Assembly (NCBI GenBank): GCA_035513175.1
Contig: DATKCN010000363.1
Span: forward strand, 1 to 27,262
Length of the DNA: 27,262 nucleotides
Source: DATKCN01 sp035513175
GTDB lineage: Bacteria > Chloroflexota > Chloroflexia > Thermomicrobiales > CFX8
Direction of reading: 5' to 3'
A program made the translations under genes and the position numbers. The notes beneath the pieces are model-generated. The model did not search any database. It was not told where the DNA came from and worked only from the letters and a program-made list of their open reading frames with translations. How positions within the stretch are numbered: position 1 is the stretch's first letter; every line of letters starts with the position of its first letter. Shown here in pieces: positions 7,026 to 13,882 of the stretch.

Positions 7026-7724
7026 TCACGTCGCCAGCAGTCGTTCCAGCCGCTCCTTCACCTCCGCCCACTCCCGGTCCAGGATGCGATACCACGCAGT
7101 GTCGCGGTTTCGGTTCTTTATGATGAAGTGCGCGTCCTGAATGCCTTCGAACTGAAAGCCCATGCGCAGCGCCGCGCGACGGGAACGCTCGTTCAGCGCG
7201 TCGCACTTCCACTCCACGCGCCGGTAGCCGAGGTCGAACGCGTGCCGTAGCATCAGGTACGTCGATTCGAGGTTCGCGTTCGTGCGCTGGACGAGTGGGC
7301 TGTACCAGATGCTTCCGAGCTCCACCTTCAGGTGCTCCGGCATGTTCGTCATGTAGTTGCAGATGCCGACCTGCCGTTCCGTCGCCGTGTCGAACACGGT
7401 CAGGCATAACCCGTTCGGCGCCTCATATTGCCCGCGCATGTAGGCGGCGAAGGCGTCGACGTCCGCGAACGGCCCGGCGAACATGTAGCGCCAGATCACC
7501 GCGTCCGGGTCGTACGCCTCGATCGGCCGCGCGCCGAGCGCGGCCGGCTCCCCATTCGACACCGCGAACAGTGGCTCCAGGTCGCGCCCCGGGTCGAACG
7601 GTTCCAGCCTCACGCACGTTCCGGAGAGCGTCAGCGGGGCAGGCTTGATCGGCAGCGCCGCCCGCCGCGCCAGCGCCTCAGCCGACAGTGCTTCGCCAAT
7701 TGTCCCGTCCAGAATCTGACTCAC
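7026..7724 (-). CDS. GNAT-family N-acetyltransferase (RimJ/RimL-like)
   Basis: This cytoplasmic acetyltransferase of 232 residues transfers acetyl from acetyl-CoA to an amine, on a protein N-terminus or small molecule. The fold is seen in TLSGTCVRLEPFDPGRDLEPLF near the start, IWYSPLVQRTNANLES in the middle (a variant acetyl-CoA loop usual in this subgroup), and GYRRVEWKCDALNERSRRAALRMGFQFEG near the end. The last of these is a strong signature. GTG 7724 is favoured because GGAGG lies upstream; an ATG at 7748 in the same frame lacks a good ribosome site, and the frame beyond it is not family-like. It is convergent with dnaA, with 98 bp between them that lacks a clear terminator. The substrate is unknown. 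Confidence 0.88.
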   Translation of the reverse strand: MSQILDGTIGEALSAEALARRAALPIKPAPLTLSGTCVRLEPFDPGRDLEPLFAVSNGEPAALGARPIEAYDPDAVIWRYMFAGPFADVDAFAAYMRGQYEAPNGLCLTVFDTATERQVGICNYMTNMPEHLKVELGSIWYSPLVQRTNANLESTYLMLRHAFDLGYRRVEWKCDALNERSRRAALRMGFQFEGIQDAHFIIKNRNRDTAWYRILDREWAEVKERLERLLAT

Positions 7725-7894
7725 GCGTGCCGGCCTCCTCACTGCCATCGTCCCGGCGAATGATGCAGGCGATCCGGCCGGCAGGCAAGTGCCACGTTGG
7801 GACTCGCGAAAGATCCACCTCGACGCGAAGCAATCGCCGCCGGTTTCGCCCCTCCGCGCGTCCAGCGCACACGTCACACGTTACACAGCGCGCG

Positions 7895-8662
7895 TCACTC
7901 CCAGTGTTCCCGCGGCAGCCCCGCGTCCATGCGGCTCTCCCGGCCGCCCCCGTGCGACTGCTCGCCGTTCGTCGAGGGCTCGCCCGACTCGATGTGCTGC
8001 TTGAAGCGGCGCAGGTCGTCGGCGATCTGCTGGCCGGGCTCCGCGCCGAGCAGCCTGGCGATGGCCGCGCCGAGCCTGCCGCCGGGCGGCGTGTATTCGA
8101 GCGTCACCTTCAGCTCGGTTCCCCGCCCATGTGGCGCGTCGTCGAAGCGCACCGAGCCGACGTTGTGCACGTCGGCGTTGCCGACCGACCGCCACGCGAT
8201 GATGCGGCTCTCGTGATCGTGGATCACCTCGGCGTCCCACTCGACGATTCGTCCCGCCGGGCCGCGCGCCACCCAATGCGAGAGACCGGCAGCGGTCTGC
8301 CGCACTGAGATCAGATGGCTCATGCTGGCGGGCAGGCGCTCGACGTCACGCCACTCGGCGTACACCTCGGCGGTCGGGCGCGCGATCGCGATCGACTCCT
8401 CGACACGCAGGCTCGACTCGCCATCCGGCGCGGTCATCGTCCCCAGCGGGATGCGGCCGGTGTATCCGAGATAGGCGAGCCCTCCGCCGGCCAGCGCCAG
8501 CAGCGTCCCCCCGAACGAGCGGCGGGAAAGCCCGGCCGCGGCGAGCAGCGCGCCCCCGCAGACCGGCGCCCAGCGAGAAGCGCCGGAACGCTCCGCGAGT
8601 GATGCCAACTCATGCTGCTGTCGGGCGGCGTCGAGATTCAGCAGATCCCTCGTGCGGTTCAT
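7895..8662 (-). CDS. Membrane-anchored SRPBCC (cyclase/dehydrase-like) protein
   Basis: This 255-residue protein has two parts. Residues about 31-67 form two hydrophobic, Gly/Ala-rich segments (WAPVCGGALLAAAGLS and FGGTLLALAGGGLAYLG), like the small DUF2892-type membrane domain. Residues about 84-220 form a START/SRPBCC fold (VEESIAIARPTAEVYAEWRDVERLPASM, then WDAEVIHDHESRIIAWRS and GTELKVTLEYTPPGG). Such domains bind lipids or other hydrophobic ligands. The C-terminal tail is charged and probably disordered. ATG 8662 has GGAGGGAG seven bases upstream and is clearly better than the upstream start at 8794. The 8839 GNAT gene is divergent, so the 176 bp between them should hold both promoters. 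The ligand is unknown; a role in membrane lipid or quinone handling is only a guess. Confidence 0.82.
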   Translation of the reverse strand: MNRTRDLLNLDAARQQHELASLAERSGASRWAPVCGGALLAAAGLSRRSFGGTLLALAGGGLAYLGYTGRIPLGTMTAPDGESSLRVEESIAIARPTAEVYAEWRDVERLPASMSHLISVRQTAAGLSHWVARGPAGRIVEWDAEVIHDHESRIIAWRSVGNADVHNVGSVRFDDAPHGRGTELKVTLEYTPPGGRLGAAIARLLGAEPGQQIADDLRRFKQHIESGEPSTNGEQSHGGGRESRMDAGLPREHWE

Positions 8663-8773
8663 GGTGGCGCTCCCTCCGCATGGTCCGCGCTTGTGCAAGG
8701 TGTGTGTTGGCTCATGCCGGCACGGGCGCGACGGCGTTCCGTGCCGGTCAGCATCTGGCGCAAGGCGGTGCAC

Positions 8774-8804
8774 GAGACATGCCACCTCGTCCATTGGATA
8801 TACT
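8774..8804 (+). promoter_or_regulatory. Candidate promoter for the tandem GNAT genes
   Basis: TATACT at 8799-8804 is close to the -10 consensus. GAGACA at 8774-8779 matches four of six -35 bases, but at a long 19-bp spacing. It would give a leader of about 30 nt before ATG 8839. Confidence 0.3.
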
Positions 8805-8838
8805 CCGGCGCTGACACATCAACTGAAAGGACGGGTGC

Positions 8839-9363
8839 ATGCGAGCCGTCTACCTGACGGGCGATCTGATCTACGTTCGCGCGCTCACCAAGGAGGACGC
8901 GAAGCAGGCGGCGGCCTGGTTTCCGGAACCCTTCCCAATCGACCCGGTTCGGGCGGAGCGCTATTTGAAGGAGACGCACTCCGATGTCTGGGACCGCAAG
9001 CGCCGGCTCGTCATCGCTCGAGTCGCCGATCACACGATCGCCGGCAGCGTGTCGATGCGGGCGAACCGCGTCCACGCCGCGCTGGCCTTCACGATGGCCC
9101 CCACGGCAACGGACGCGGATGAGCTGGAAGCCGACGCGATCCGCGTGCTCGTCCCGTGGCTCAGGGACGAGGCCGAACACGCGACCGTCATGGTCGACAT
9201 CGCCTCAGATCGGCCGGTATCGATCGCGGCGGCCGAGGAATTGGGGCTGATCGCCGGTGCGCGGCTGCGTGAGCACGTTGCGCGTGGCGGCTACCGGGTC
9301 GATCTGCTGATGTATCAGGCGTTGAATCCACGTCTCGTCGAGCGAGGGGGCCGACATGCATAA
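8839..9363 (+). CDS. Divergent GNAT-like protein lacking the canonical acetyl-CoA loop
   Basis: This 174-residue protein opens like a GNAT (LIYVRALTKEDAKQAAAWF) and ends with the usual ARLREHVARGGYRVDLLMYQ strand. The middle, however, lacks the RxxGxG/A pyrophosphate-binding loop: where it should be the sequence reads FTMAPTATDADELEADAIRVL. The fold is therefore probably kept, but ordinary acetyl-CoA binding is doubtful. ATG 8839 follows AAAGGA. Its last eight bases overlap the start of the next, canonical GNAT, so the two are probably translationally coupled and may work as a pair. It could be a non-catalytic partner, a degenerating duplicate or an enzyme with altered cofactor binding. I am confident of the gene, less so of the activity. 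Confidence 0.75.
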   Translation: MRAVYLTGDLIYVRALTKEDAKQAAAWFPEPFPIDPVRAERYLKETHSDVWDRKRRLVIARVADHTIAGSVSMRANRVHAALAFTMAPTATDADELEADAIRVLVPWLRDEAEHATVMVDIASDRPVSIAAAEELGLIAGARLREHVARGGYRVDLLMYQALNPRLVERGGRHA

Positions 9364-9931
9364 TCCGGTTATCGTCGGAGATCGGGTCTACCTGCGCCCG
9401 ATGGAGGAAGGCGACAACGACGCTCAGGCTCGCTACTCGGCCGCCGAGACCGAAACGATGATGGATCGCTGGCGGATGCCGTTCAGCCCGATTGCATTCG
9501 AACAGTTCCTCGACAAGTTGTACACGCACTTGCCTCCATCCGATGTCGTGTTCGCCGTCTGCCTCGCGAACGACGACACGATGATTGGGGTCGTCGAGCT
9601 GAACGACATCGACTGGATCCACCGAACAGCGGAAACCGGCAGCTGGATCGGCGACGCCAACTACCGTGGAAAAGGCTTCGGAACGGAAGCGAAGCACCTG
9701 CTGCTGGAGTACGCCTTCGACCACATCCAGCTGCACGCGCTGCACGCATGGGTCATCGAGCCGAACACGCGCTCCTCGAGCGCGCTGGCGAAGCAGGGCT
9801 ACCGGCTGGCCGGGCGCCAGCGTTGGGTCGAGACGCGCGATGGCGCGCACATCGACGCCCTGATGTACGACGTGCTGCGCGATGACTGGGTCGCGGCGCG
9901 CGACACGTGGCGCGCGTCGCGGGGCGATTGA
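9356..9931 (+). CDS. GNAT-family N-acetyltransferase (RimJ/RimL-like)
   Basis: This 191-residue acetyltransferase has a complete acetyl-CoA motif: NYRGKGFGTEAKHLLLEYAF covers about residues 102-121, with RGKGFG as the pyrophosphate loop. The N-terminal DRVYLRPMEEGDND strand and the IEPNTRSSSALAKQGYRLAGRQR segment are standard for the RimJ/RimL group. It starts at ATG 9356, inside the end of the previous gene (8-nt overlap). It is convergent with the methyltransferase gene, only eight bases from its stop. The acceptor substrate, which could be a ribosomal protein, an antibiotic or another amine, cannot be deduced. Confidence 0.9.
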   Translation: MHNPVIVGDRVYLRPMEEGDNDAQARYSAAETETMMDRWRMPFSPIAFEQFLDKLYTHLPPSDVVFAVCLANDDTMIGVVELNDIDWIHRTAETGSWIGDANYRGKGFGTEAKHLLLEYAFDHIQLHALHAWVIEPNTRSSSALAKQGYRLAGRQRWVETRDGAHIDALMYDVLRDDWVAARDTWRASRGD

Positions 9932-9939
9932 TCGTCGCG

Positions 9940-11097
9940 CTAGCGCAGCGGACCAGCGTGGCGGGAGAGCAACAGGCGCCACCGGCGCGTGTCGACCGCG
10001 ATCTCATACGGTGCTGGCTCGGGAGCGACAGGCAGTGGGCGGGCGGTCACCGAGAGCTGGTCGATGTCGGGGCGGCCCAGCACATGCCAGCGCCGGTGCG
10101 CTGACTCAAGCGTCTCGGCTGCCGCGCGACTTCCGAACGAGAGCAGGCGGAGCGCGGAACTCTCCGGCGCCGACGCGACCAGCGCGACGCTGTCCCGCTC
10201 GCTGTCAATCAGCGCGAACCCACCGCCGCGGAACGCCGCGCCGCCATCGATGCTGGCCCAGATGCTGAACACCGGCAGGTTCCACAGACCGGCGAAGAAC
10301 GAGAAGCCGTCCCAGGCATGGCCATCCCAGGGCGCGCTGTCGAGCGGCAGGCGTAGCAGCGCGCGGGCGCGCGCCGCCGTGTGATCGTCGCGCACCAACG
10401 CGACGACGCCGTCCGCGACCTCCGCGACATGCGACGCGGCCGCCATGCGTCCCCGCAGCGGGATGAATCCACATGGCTGGGCGGAACAGCTCTCGAAGCC
10501 GTCGCCCCGGCGCTCGAACGCGAGACAGATCTGGCCGGTTCGCACCCAGAGCGGGATCACGAGCACGCCGCCGTCGACAAGCTGCTCGTGCCAGGCCGGG
10601 GCGATGTCATCCGCCCCGACCGTCAGCTCGATGCGGTCGTACGGCGCGCGTTCGGGCCAGCCGTCCGCTCCATCGGCGCAGCGCACGAGCACGTCGCCAT
10701 AGCCGCTGGATCGCAGGCGCTCGTCGGCCCAGCCGCCGACCTCGGGGTCGATGTCAACCGTCACGACCTCGCCGGACGGGCCAGTAATCTCGCGCAGCAG
10801 CGCGGCGTTGTAGCCGGTCCCCGCCCCGATCTCCAGCACGCGCGCGCCGGGGAACAGATCGAGTTGCTCCAGCATGAGTGCCATGATCGCTGGCTGCGAC
10901 GAGGAGCTGACGCTGACGCCGTCCTCCACTTTCGTCAGGATCGCCTCATCCCGGTAAACGACGTCCAACGACAGACCCGGCACGAACGCCTCGCGCGGGA
11001 CGGTGAGAAACGCGCGCTCGACCTGCGCGTGATGCAGCGCGCCGCGCGCGCGCAACGTCGCGACCAGACGTTGCCGGCGCCTGGCTGATGATGTCAC
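9940..11097 (-). CDS. Protein-L-isoaspartate O-methyltransferase-like protein with C-terminal extension
   Basis: The first 210 or so residues form a PIMT-type SAM methyltransferase, which methylates isoaspartyl carboxyls for protein repair. The evidence is VPREAFVPG near residue 34, the substrate loop SSSSQPAIMALMLEQL at about 64-79, motif I VLEIGAGTGYNAALL at 87-101 and VTVDIDPEV following. Housekeeping PIMTs have about 210 residues; this protein has 385, so roughly 170 extra residues form a second domain (from about ERRGDGFESCSAQPCGFIPLRGRM onward). Long PIMT homologues with an SSSSQP loop are known among peptide-modifying enzymes, but no precursor peptide is seen here. GTG 11097 lies one base after the MFS stop, with GAGGAGGG just upstream, so the two genes are translationally coupled. 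Confidence 0.85.
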   Translation of the reverse strand: MTSSARRRQRLVATLRARGALHHAQVERAFLTVPREAFVPGLSLDVVYRDEAILTKVEDGVSVSSSSQPAIMALMLEQLDLFPGARVLEIGAGTGYNAALLREITGPSGEVVTVDIDPEVGGWADERLRSSGYGDVLVRCADGADGWPERAPYDRIELTVGADDIAPAWHEQLVDGGVLVIPLWVRTGQICLAFERRGDGFESCSAQPCGFIPLRGRMAAASHVAEVADGVVALVRDDHTAARARALLRLPLDSAPWDGHAWDGFSFFAGLWNLPVFSIWASIDGGAAFRGGGFALIDSERDSVALVASAPESSALRLLSFGSRAAAETLESAHRRWHVLGRPDIDQLSVTARPLPVAPEPAPYEIAVDTRRWRLLLSRHAGPLR

Positions 11098-11098
11098 G

Positions 11099-12403
11099 TT
11101 ACCCTCCTCGGTCTCGCGATTGCTGGGATCCCGCGTTGCCGAGAGCCGGTCTGCCGGCAGCGCGATATGTTTCGGGAGCGAGCGCGGCGAACGCCAGTCC
11201 GGCCAGGATCACGAGCGCGCCGGTGGCATACAGCGCCGCCTCCTGCGAGAACAGATCGGCGGTGAAGCCGAGGGTGAGTGGTCCGGCCACGTACCCGAAG
11301 TCCGCCAGCATGCGGTACATGCCCATCGCCTGGGCGTTCATGCCGGGCGGGGCGGTGTCGGCGGCGTAGGCCGTCGGCGCGGCGGACGCGATGCCCGACG
11401 ACACCGCCCAGAGCACGCAGGCCAGGATGAAGAGCCCGAACCCCGGCGCGAGCGCGAAGGCAGCCATCGACGCGCCGCTGATGATCGTGCTCGGCGCGAT
11501 CACAGTCTTGCGTCCAAAGCGGTCGACCAGCATCCCGCTGGGATACGCAAGCAGCAGGCCGACGATACTGATCATGGCCAGGCCGATGCCGATCTGGCCA
11601 GGCGACAGGCCGAGCTTGTTGCTGCCCAGCGTCGGGATCAAGGTGAACAGCGCGCCGGTGCGCGCGAAGAAGGTGCAGAACGACACGATCGAAATCAGCA
11701 GGAAGCCCAGCTGCGCCGTCAGAAGCCGCAATTGCCTGTGCAGCGCCATGGTCGGCGGAGCGACGAAGTCGGCGCCTTCCGCGCCGGCCTGACGTGTTTC
11801 CGGCACCCGGAACCACGCCAGCACCCCCACGATCGCGCCAAGAATGACGTAGGCCCAGAACGGCGCCGACAGCGACACGTACTCGGCCAGGAAGCCCCCC
11901 GGCAGCGGCCCCAGGCCGACCGCGAACATGAACGTGCCCATGTAGACCGACATCATGCGGCCCCGGTTCTCGGGCTTGGAAATGTCGGCCACGACGATCT
12001 GCGTGCCGGTGATCACCATGGCCGCTCCGGCCCCCGCCACGAAGCGGCCCCCGAGAAACAGCCAGTATGACGGCGCCAGCGCGCAAATGAGATTGCCGAG
12101 GACAGTGATCGAGCCGCCCATCGCCAGCGCCACGCGCCGCCCCATGCGGTCGGCAACGTAGCCGGTCGGGATGTTCATCAGGAAGCGGGCGAGGCCGTAG
12201 ATGGCGATCGTCAAGCCGATGGCGGCGTTGGTGACGCCGAACGTCTCGGCGTACAGCGGCACGACCGGCACGATGCTGCCGAAGCCGAGCTGGTTGACCG
12301 CGATCAGGGCGCAGACCCAGAACAGCGCGCGATTGCGCCGGTACAGCCCACGCAACCGGCCTGCCGGCCGCGCGCTACTCGCGTCGTCCTGTCTGTCTGG
12401 CAC
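11099..12403 (-). CDS. MFS transporter, drug-efflux-like
   Basis: This 434-residue major facilitator has about twelve hydrophobic segments. The loop between TM2 and TM3 reads GYVADRMGRR, the classic MFS motif A (GxLaDrxGRk), and a second copy in the C-terminal half reads GMLVDRFGRK. GARFVAGAGAA-like sequence (GGRFVAGAGAAMVITG) marks TM4 and LPGGFLAEYV marks TM5. These features fit a proton-driven exporter of small molecules, but the substrate is unknown. GTG 12403 is used with GGAGCGTGG upstream. The stop TAA overlaps the ribosome-binding area of the methyltransferase gene, so both are made from one message. The link may mean that the methyltransferase acts on, or protects against, the transported compound; that is inference. 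Confidence 0.9.
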   Translation of the reverse strand: MPDRQDDASSARPAGRLRGLYRRNRALFWVCALIAVNQLGFGSIVPVVPLYAETFGVTNAAIGLTIAIYGLARFLMNIPTGYVADRMGRRVALAMGGSITVLGNLICALAPSYWLFLGGRFVAGAGAAMVITGTQIVVADISKPENRGRMMSVYMGTFMFAVGLGPLPGGFLAEYVSLSAPFWAYVILGAIVGVLAWFRVPETRQAGAEGADFVAPPTMALHRQLRLLTAQLGFLLISIVSFCTFFARTGALFTLIPTLGSNKLGLSPGQIGIGLAMISIVGLLLAYPSGMLVDRFGRKTVIAPSTIISGASMAAFALAPGFGLFILACVLWAVSSGIASAAPTAYAADTAPPGMNAQAMGMYRMLADFGYVAGPLTLGFTADLFSQEAALYATGALVILAGLAFAALAPETYRAAGRPALGNAGSQQSRDRGG

Positions 12404-12547
12404 CCACGCTCCTGTTCGCCCTCACCGGGCGGGAGCATACCCCATGCGTAGCGCGCCGGACGTGGCCGCCCGCGCCGCGCTGGATCGCGTCGGTGGACGA
12501 CGCCTGCGGCCGGACAGACTCCCGTCGGGCAGCGTGAGAGGGATGGC

Positions 12548-13288
12548 TCAGTCGCCGCCCGCGTGCTCCTGATGCGCCCTGATGGTCGCGATGAGCACTT
12601 GATCGAGGAACGCGTTCAACTCGCTGGTGATGCGCGCCGCGCGCTGGGTCGGGACGTTTTCGTCCTCGATGTAGTCGGTTACGGCGCGAATCACCGGAGT
12701 GCGGAAAAACAGAAACGCCTCCAGTGCCTCAGCCGTCGACAGGCCCACGCGCGCCGAGAAGAGCCCATACTGAAAGCCCAGCTCGCGGCTCTCGGTGAGG
12801 ATGCCGTCGCGCTCACCCCGCCCGCTGATGTAGCGGATCGTCAGGTCTACCATGCGCCGTCCGAGGGGGCGAAGCTGCTCCAGCGTGGCCGGGTCGTACG
12901 CCCGGTACCAGCTTCGGGAGCGCGCCTGGCCGAGGTAGTCGTGCTCGTAGGCCGACATCGAGCGGGTCGTGAGCACCTGGCGGCTAACTCGTTTGCGGCG
13001 TGGCTCGCCACGCACCAGCGCGCGCAGGTCGTCTTCGGAGTAACGGCGGTGACCGCCGGGCGTGCGGAAGACGGGGATCTTGCCGTTGTCGCTCCAGCGG
13101 CGCAACGTCGACTGGTCGACCCCCAGGAGCTTGCAGGCCGCGTCAATCGACAGCCACTTCGATTCCAGCTCCATCGGCGCTGGCGCGGACCTGCCCTGCG
13201 CCGGTCTCGGGCGCGTCGAAGGGGCGGGATCAGGTTTCCGCTCGTCGCCCGGCGCGCCGCCGTCGAGTGACGAAGGATATGAGAACAT
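12548..13288 (-). CDS. MerR/excisionase-type DNA-binding regulator with sensor-like C-terminal domain
   Basis: Residues about 46-92 form a winged helix-turn-helix of the excisionase/MerR type: LSIDAACKLLGVDQSTLRRWSDNGKIPVFRTPGGHRRYSEDDL. The wing GGHRRY is diagnostic. A basic linker (RRKRVSR) follows. The C-terminal 120 residues are all-helical (LGRRMVDLTIRYISGRG, FLFFRTPVIRAV, ITSELNAFLDQVLIATI) and resemble the globin-like RsbR N-terminal/RsbRD sensor fold. The first 40 residues are Pro/Ser/Gly-rich and probably disordered. ATG 13288 has GGAG five bases upstream; the frame can extend to 13429, but that would run through the divergent MazG promoter. It is probably a transcription regulator with a signal-sensing domain; its targets are unknown. 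Confidence 0.82.
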   Translation of the reverse strand: MFSYPSSLDGGAPGDERKPDPAPSTRPRPAQGRSAPAPMELESKWLSIDAACKLLGVDQSTLRRWSDNGKIPVFRTPGGHRRYSEDDLRALVRGEPRRKRVSRQVLTTRSMSAYEHDYLGQARSRSWYRAYDPATLEQLRPLGRRMVDLTIRYISGRGERDGILTESRELGFQYGLFSARVGLSTAEALEAFLFFRTPVIRAVTDYIEDENVPTQRAARITSELNAFLDQVLIATIRAHQEHAGGD

Positions 13289-13414
13289 GGCGTCTCCAGA
13301 CCGACTGCACGGGGCGTCGAGCCGTTTCCCCCCAGCCGACGCCGGACGGGCATTGTCGCGAGCCACGTCACGCTTGTCAACTTCGGCGCACGGCGTGAGG
13401 AAACAGGAGCGTGG

Positions 13415-13777
13415 ATGAACGATCAACAACTATCCCTTGCAGAAATGCAGGCGTCAATCGACGCCTGGGCGAAGCGCCACTGGGACGGCGAGTACTGGCC
13501 CCCGCTGGCGAATCTGGCGCGTCTGGCGGAAGAGGTGGGCGAGCTCGCCCGGGCAGTCAACCAGGCGCACGGCCCGAAGCGGGTCAAGCAGCACGAGAAC
13601 GCGGCGCAGATCGCCGAGGAGCTGGGCGATGTCCTGTTCGTGCTGCTCTGCATCGCGAACAGCACCGGCGTCAACCTCCAGACCGCGTTCGACGCGACGT
13701 TGGCCAGGTACGGTGTGCGGGATGAGGGTGACGGTCGCGTGGGTCGGGACGCGGGACGCGATATGCGGGACGGATAG
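13415..13777 (+). CDS. MazG-like nucleotide pyrophosphohydrolase
   Basis: This 120-residue all-alpha NTP-PPase hydrolyses nucleoside triphosphates to monophosphate and pyrophosphate, probably to clean or balance nucleotide pools. The metal-binding signature is complete: RLAEEVGELARAVN has E39, E40 and E43, and IAEELGDVLFVLLCIAN has E69 and D72. The starting helix MQASIDAWAKRHW is also typical. Single-domain members usually stop near YGVRD. Here about 17 extra residues rich in Gly, Arg and Asp follow (GRVGRDAGRDMRDG), encoded by repetitive DNA that runs into a dispersed intergenic repeat. The gene is divergent from the MerR-type regulator, 126 bp apart. Confidence 0.92.
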   Translation: MNDQQLSLAEMQASIDAWAKRHWDGEYWPPLANLARLAEEVGELARAVNQAHGPKRVKQHENAAQIAEELGDVLFVLLCIANSTGVNLQTAFDATLARYGVRDEGDGRVGRDAGRDMRDG

Positions 13778-13825
13778 GGAAGGCGCCGCGGAGCCTCTCC
13801 TGCGCGGTCGAACCATCTCCGACGT

Positions 13826-13856
13826 TCAGCGCTGGGAGAGGGGGTCGGGGGTGAGG
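13826..13856 (+). repeat. G-rich dispersed intergenic repeat, copy 3
   Basis: The core TTCAGCGCTGGGAGAG followed by GGGGTCGGGGGTGAGG resembles the two copies upstream of dnaA. It lies between the stops of MazG and the VanW gene. No T-rich tail is present, so terminator function is not evident. Confidence 0.5.
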
Positions 13857-13882
13857 CGCCACTCGCGCGGACGTATCCCGCC

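Noticed and set aside
11120..12070. Plus-strand 316-codon frame
   Set aside because: It is antisense to the MFS transporter and rich in Arg, His and Gln, as expected for a shadow.
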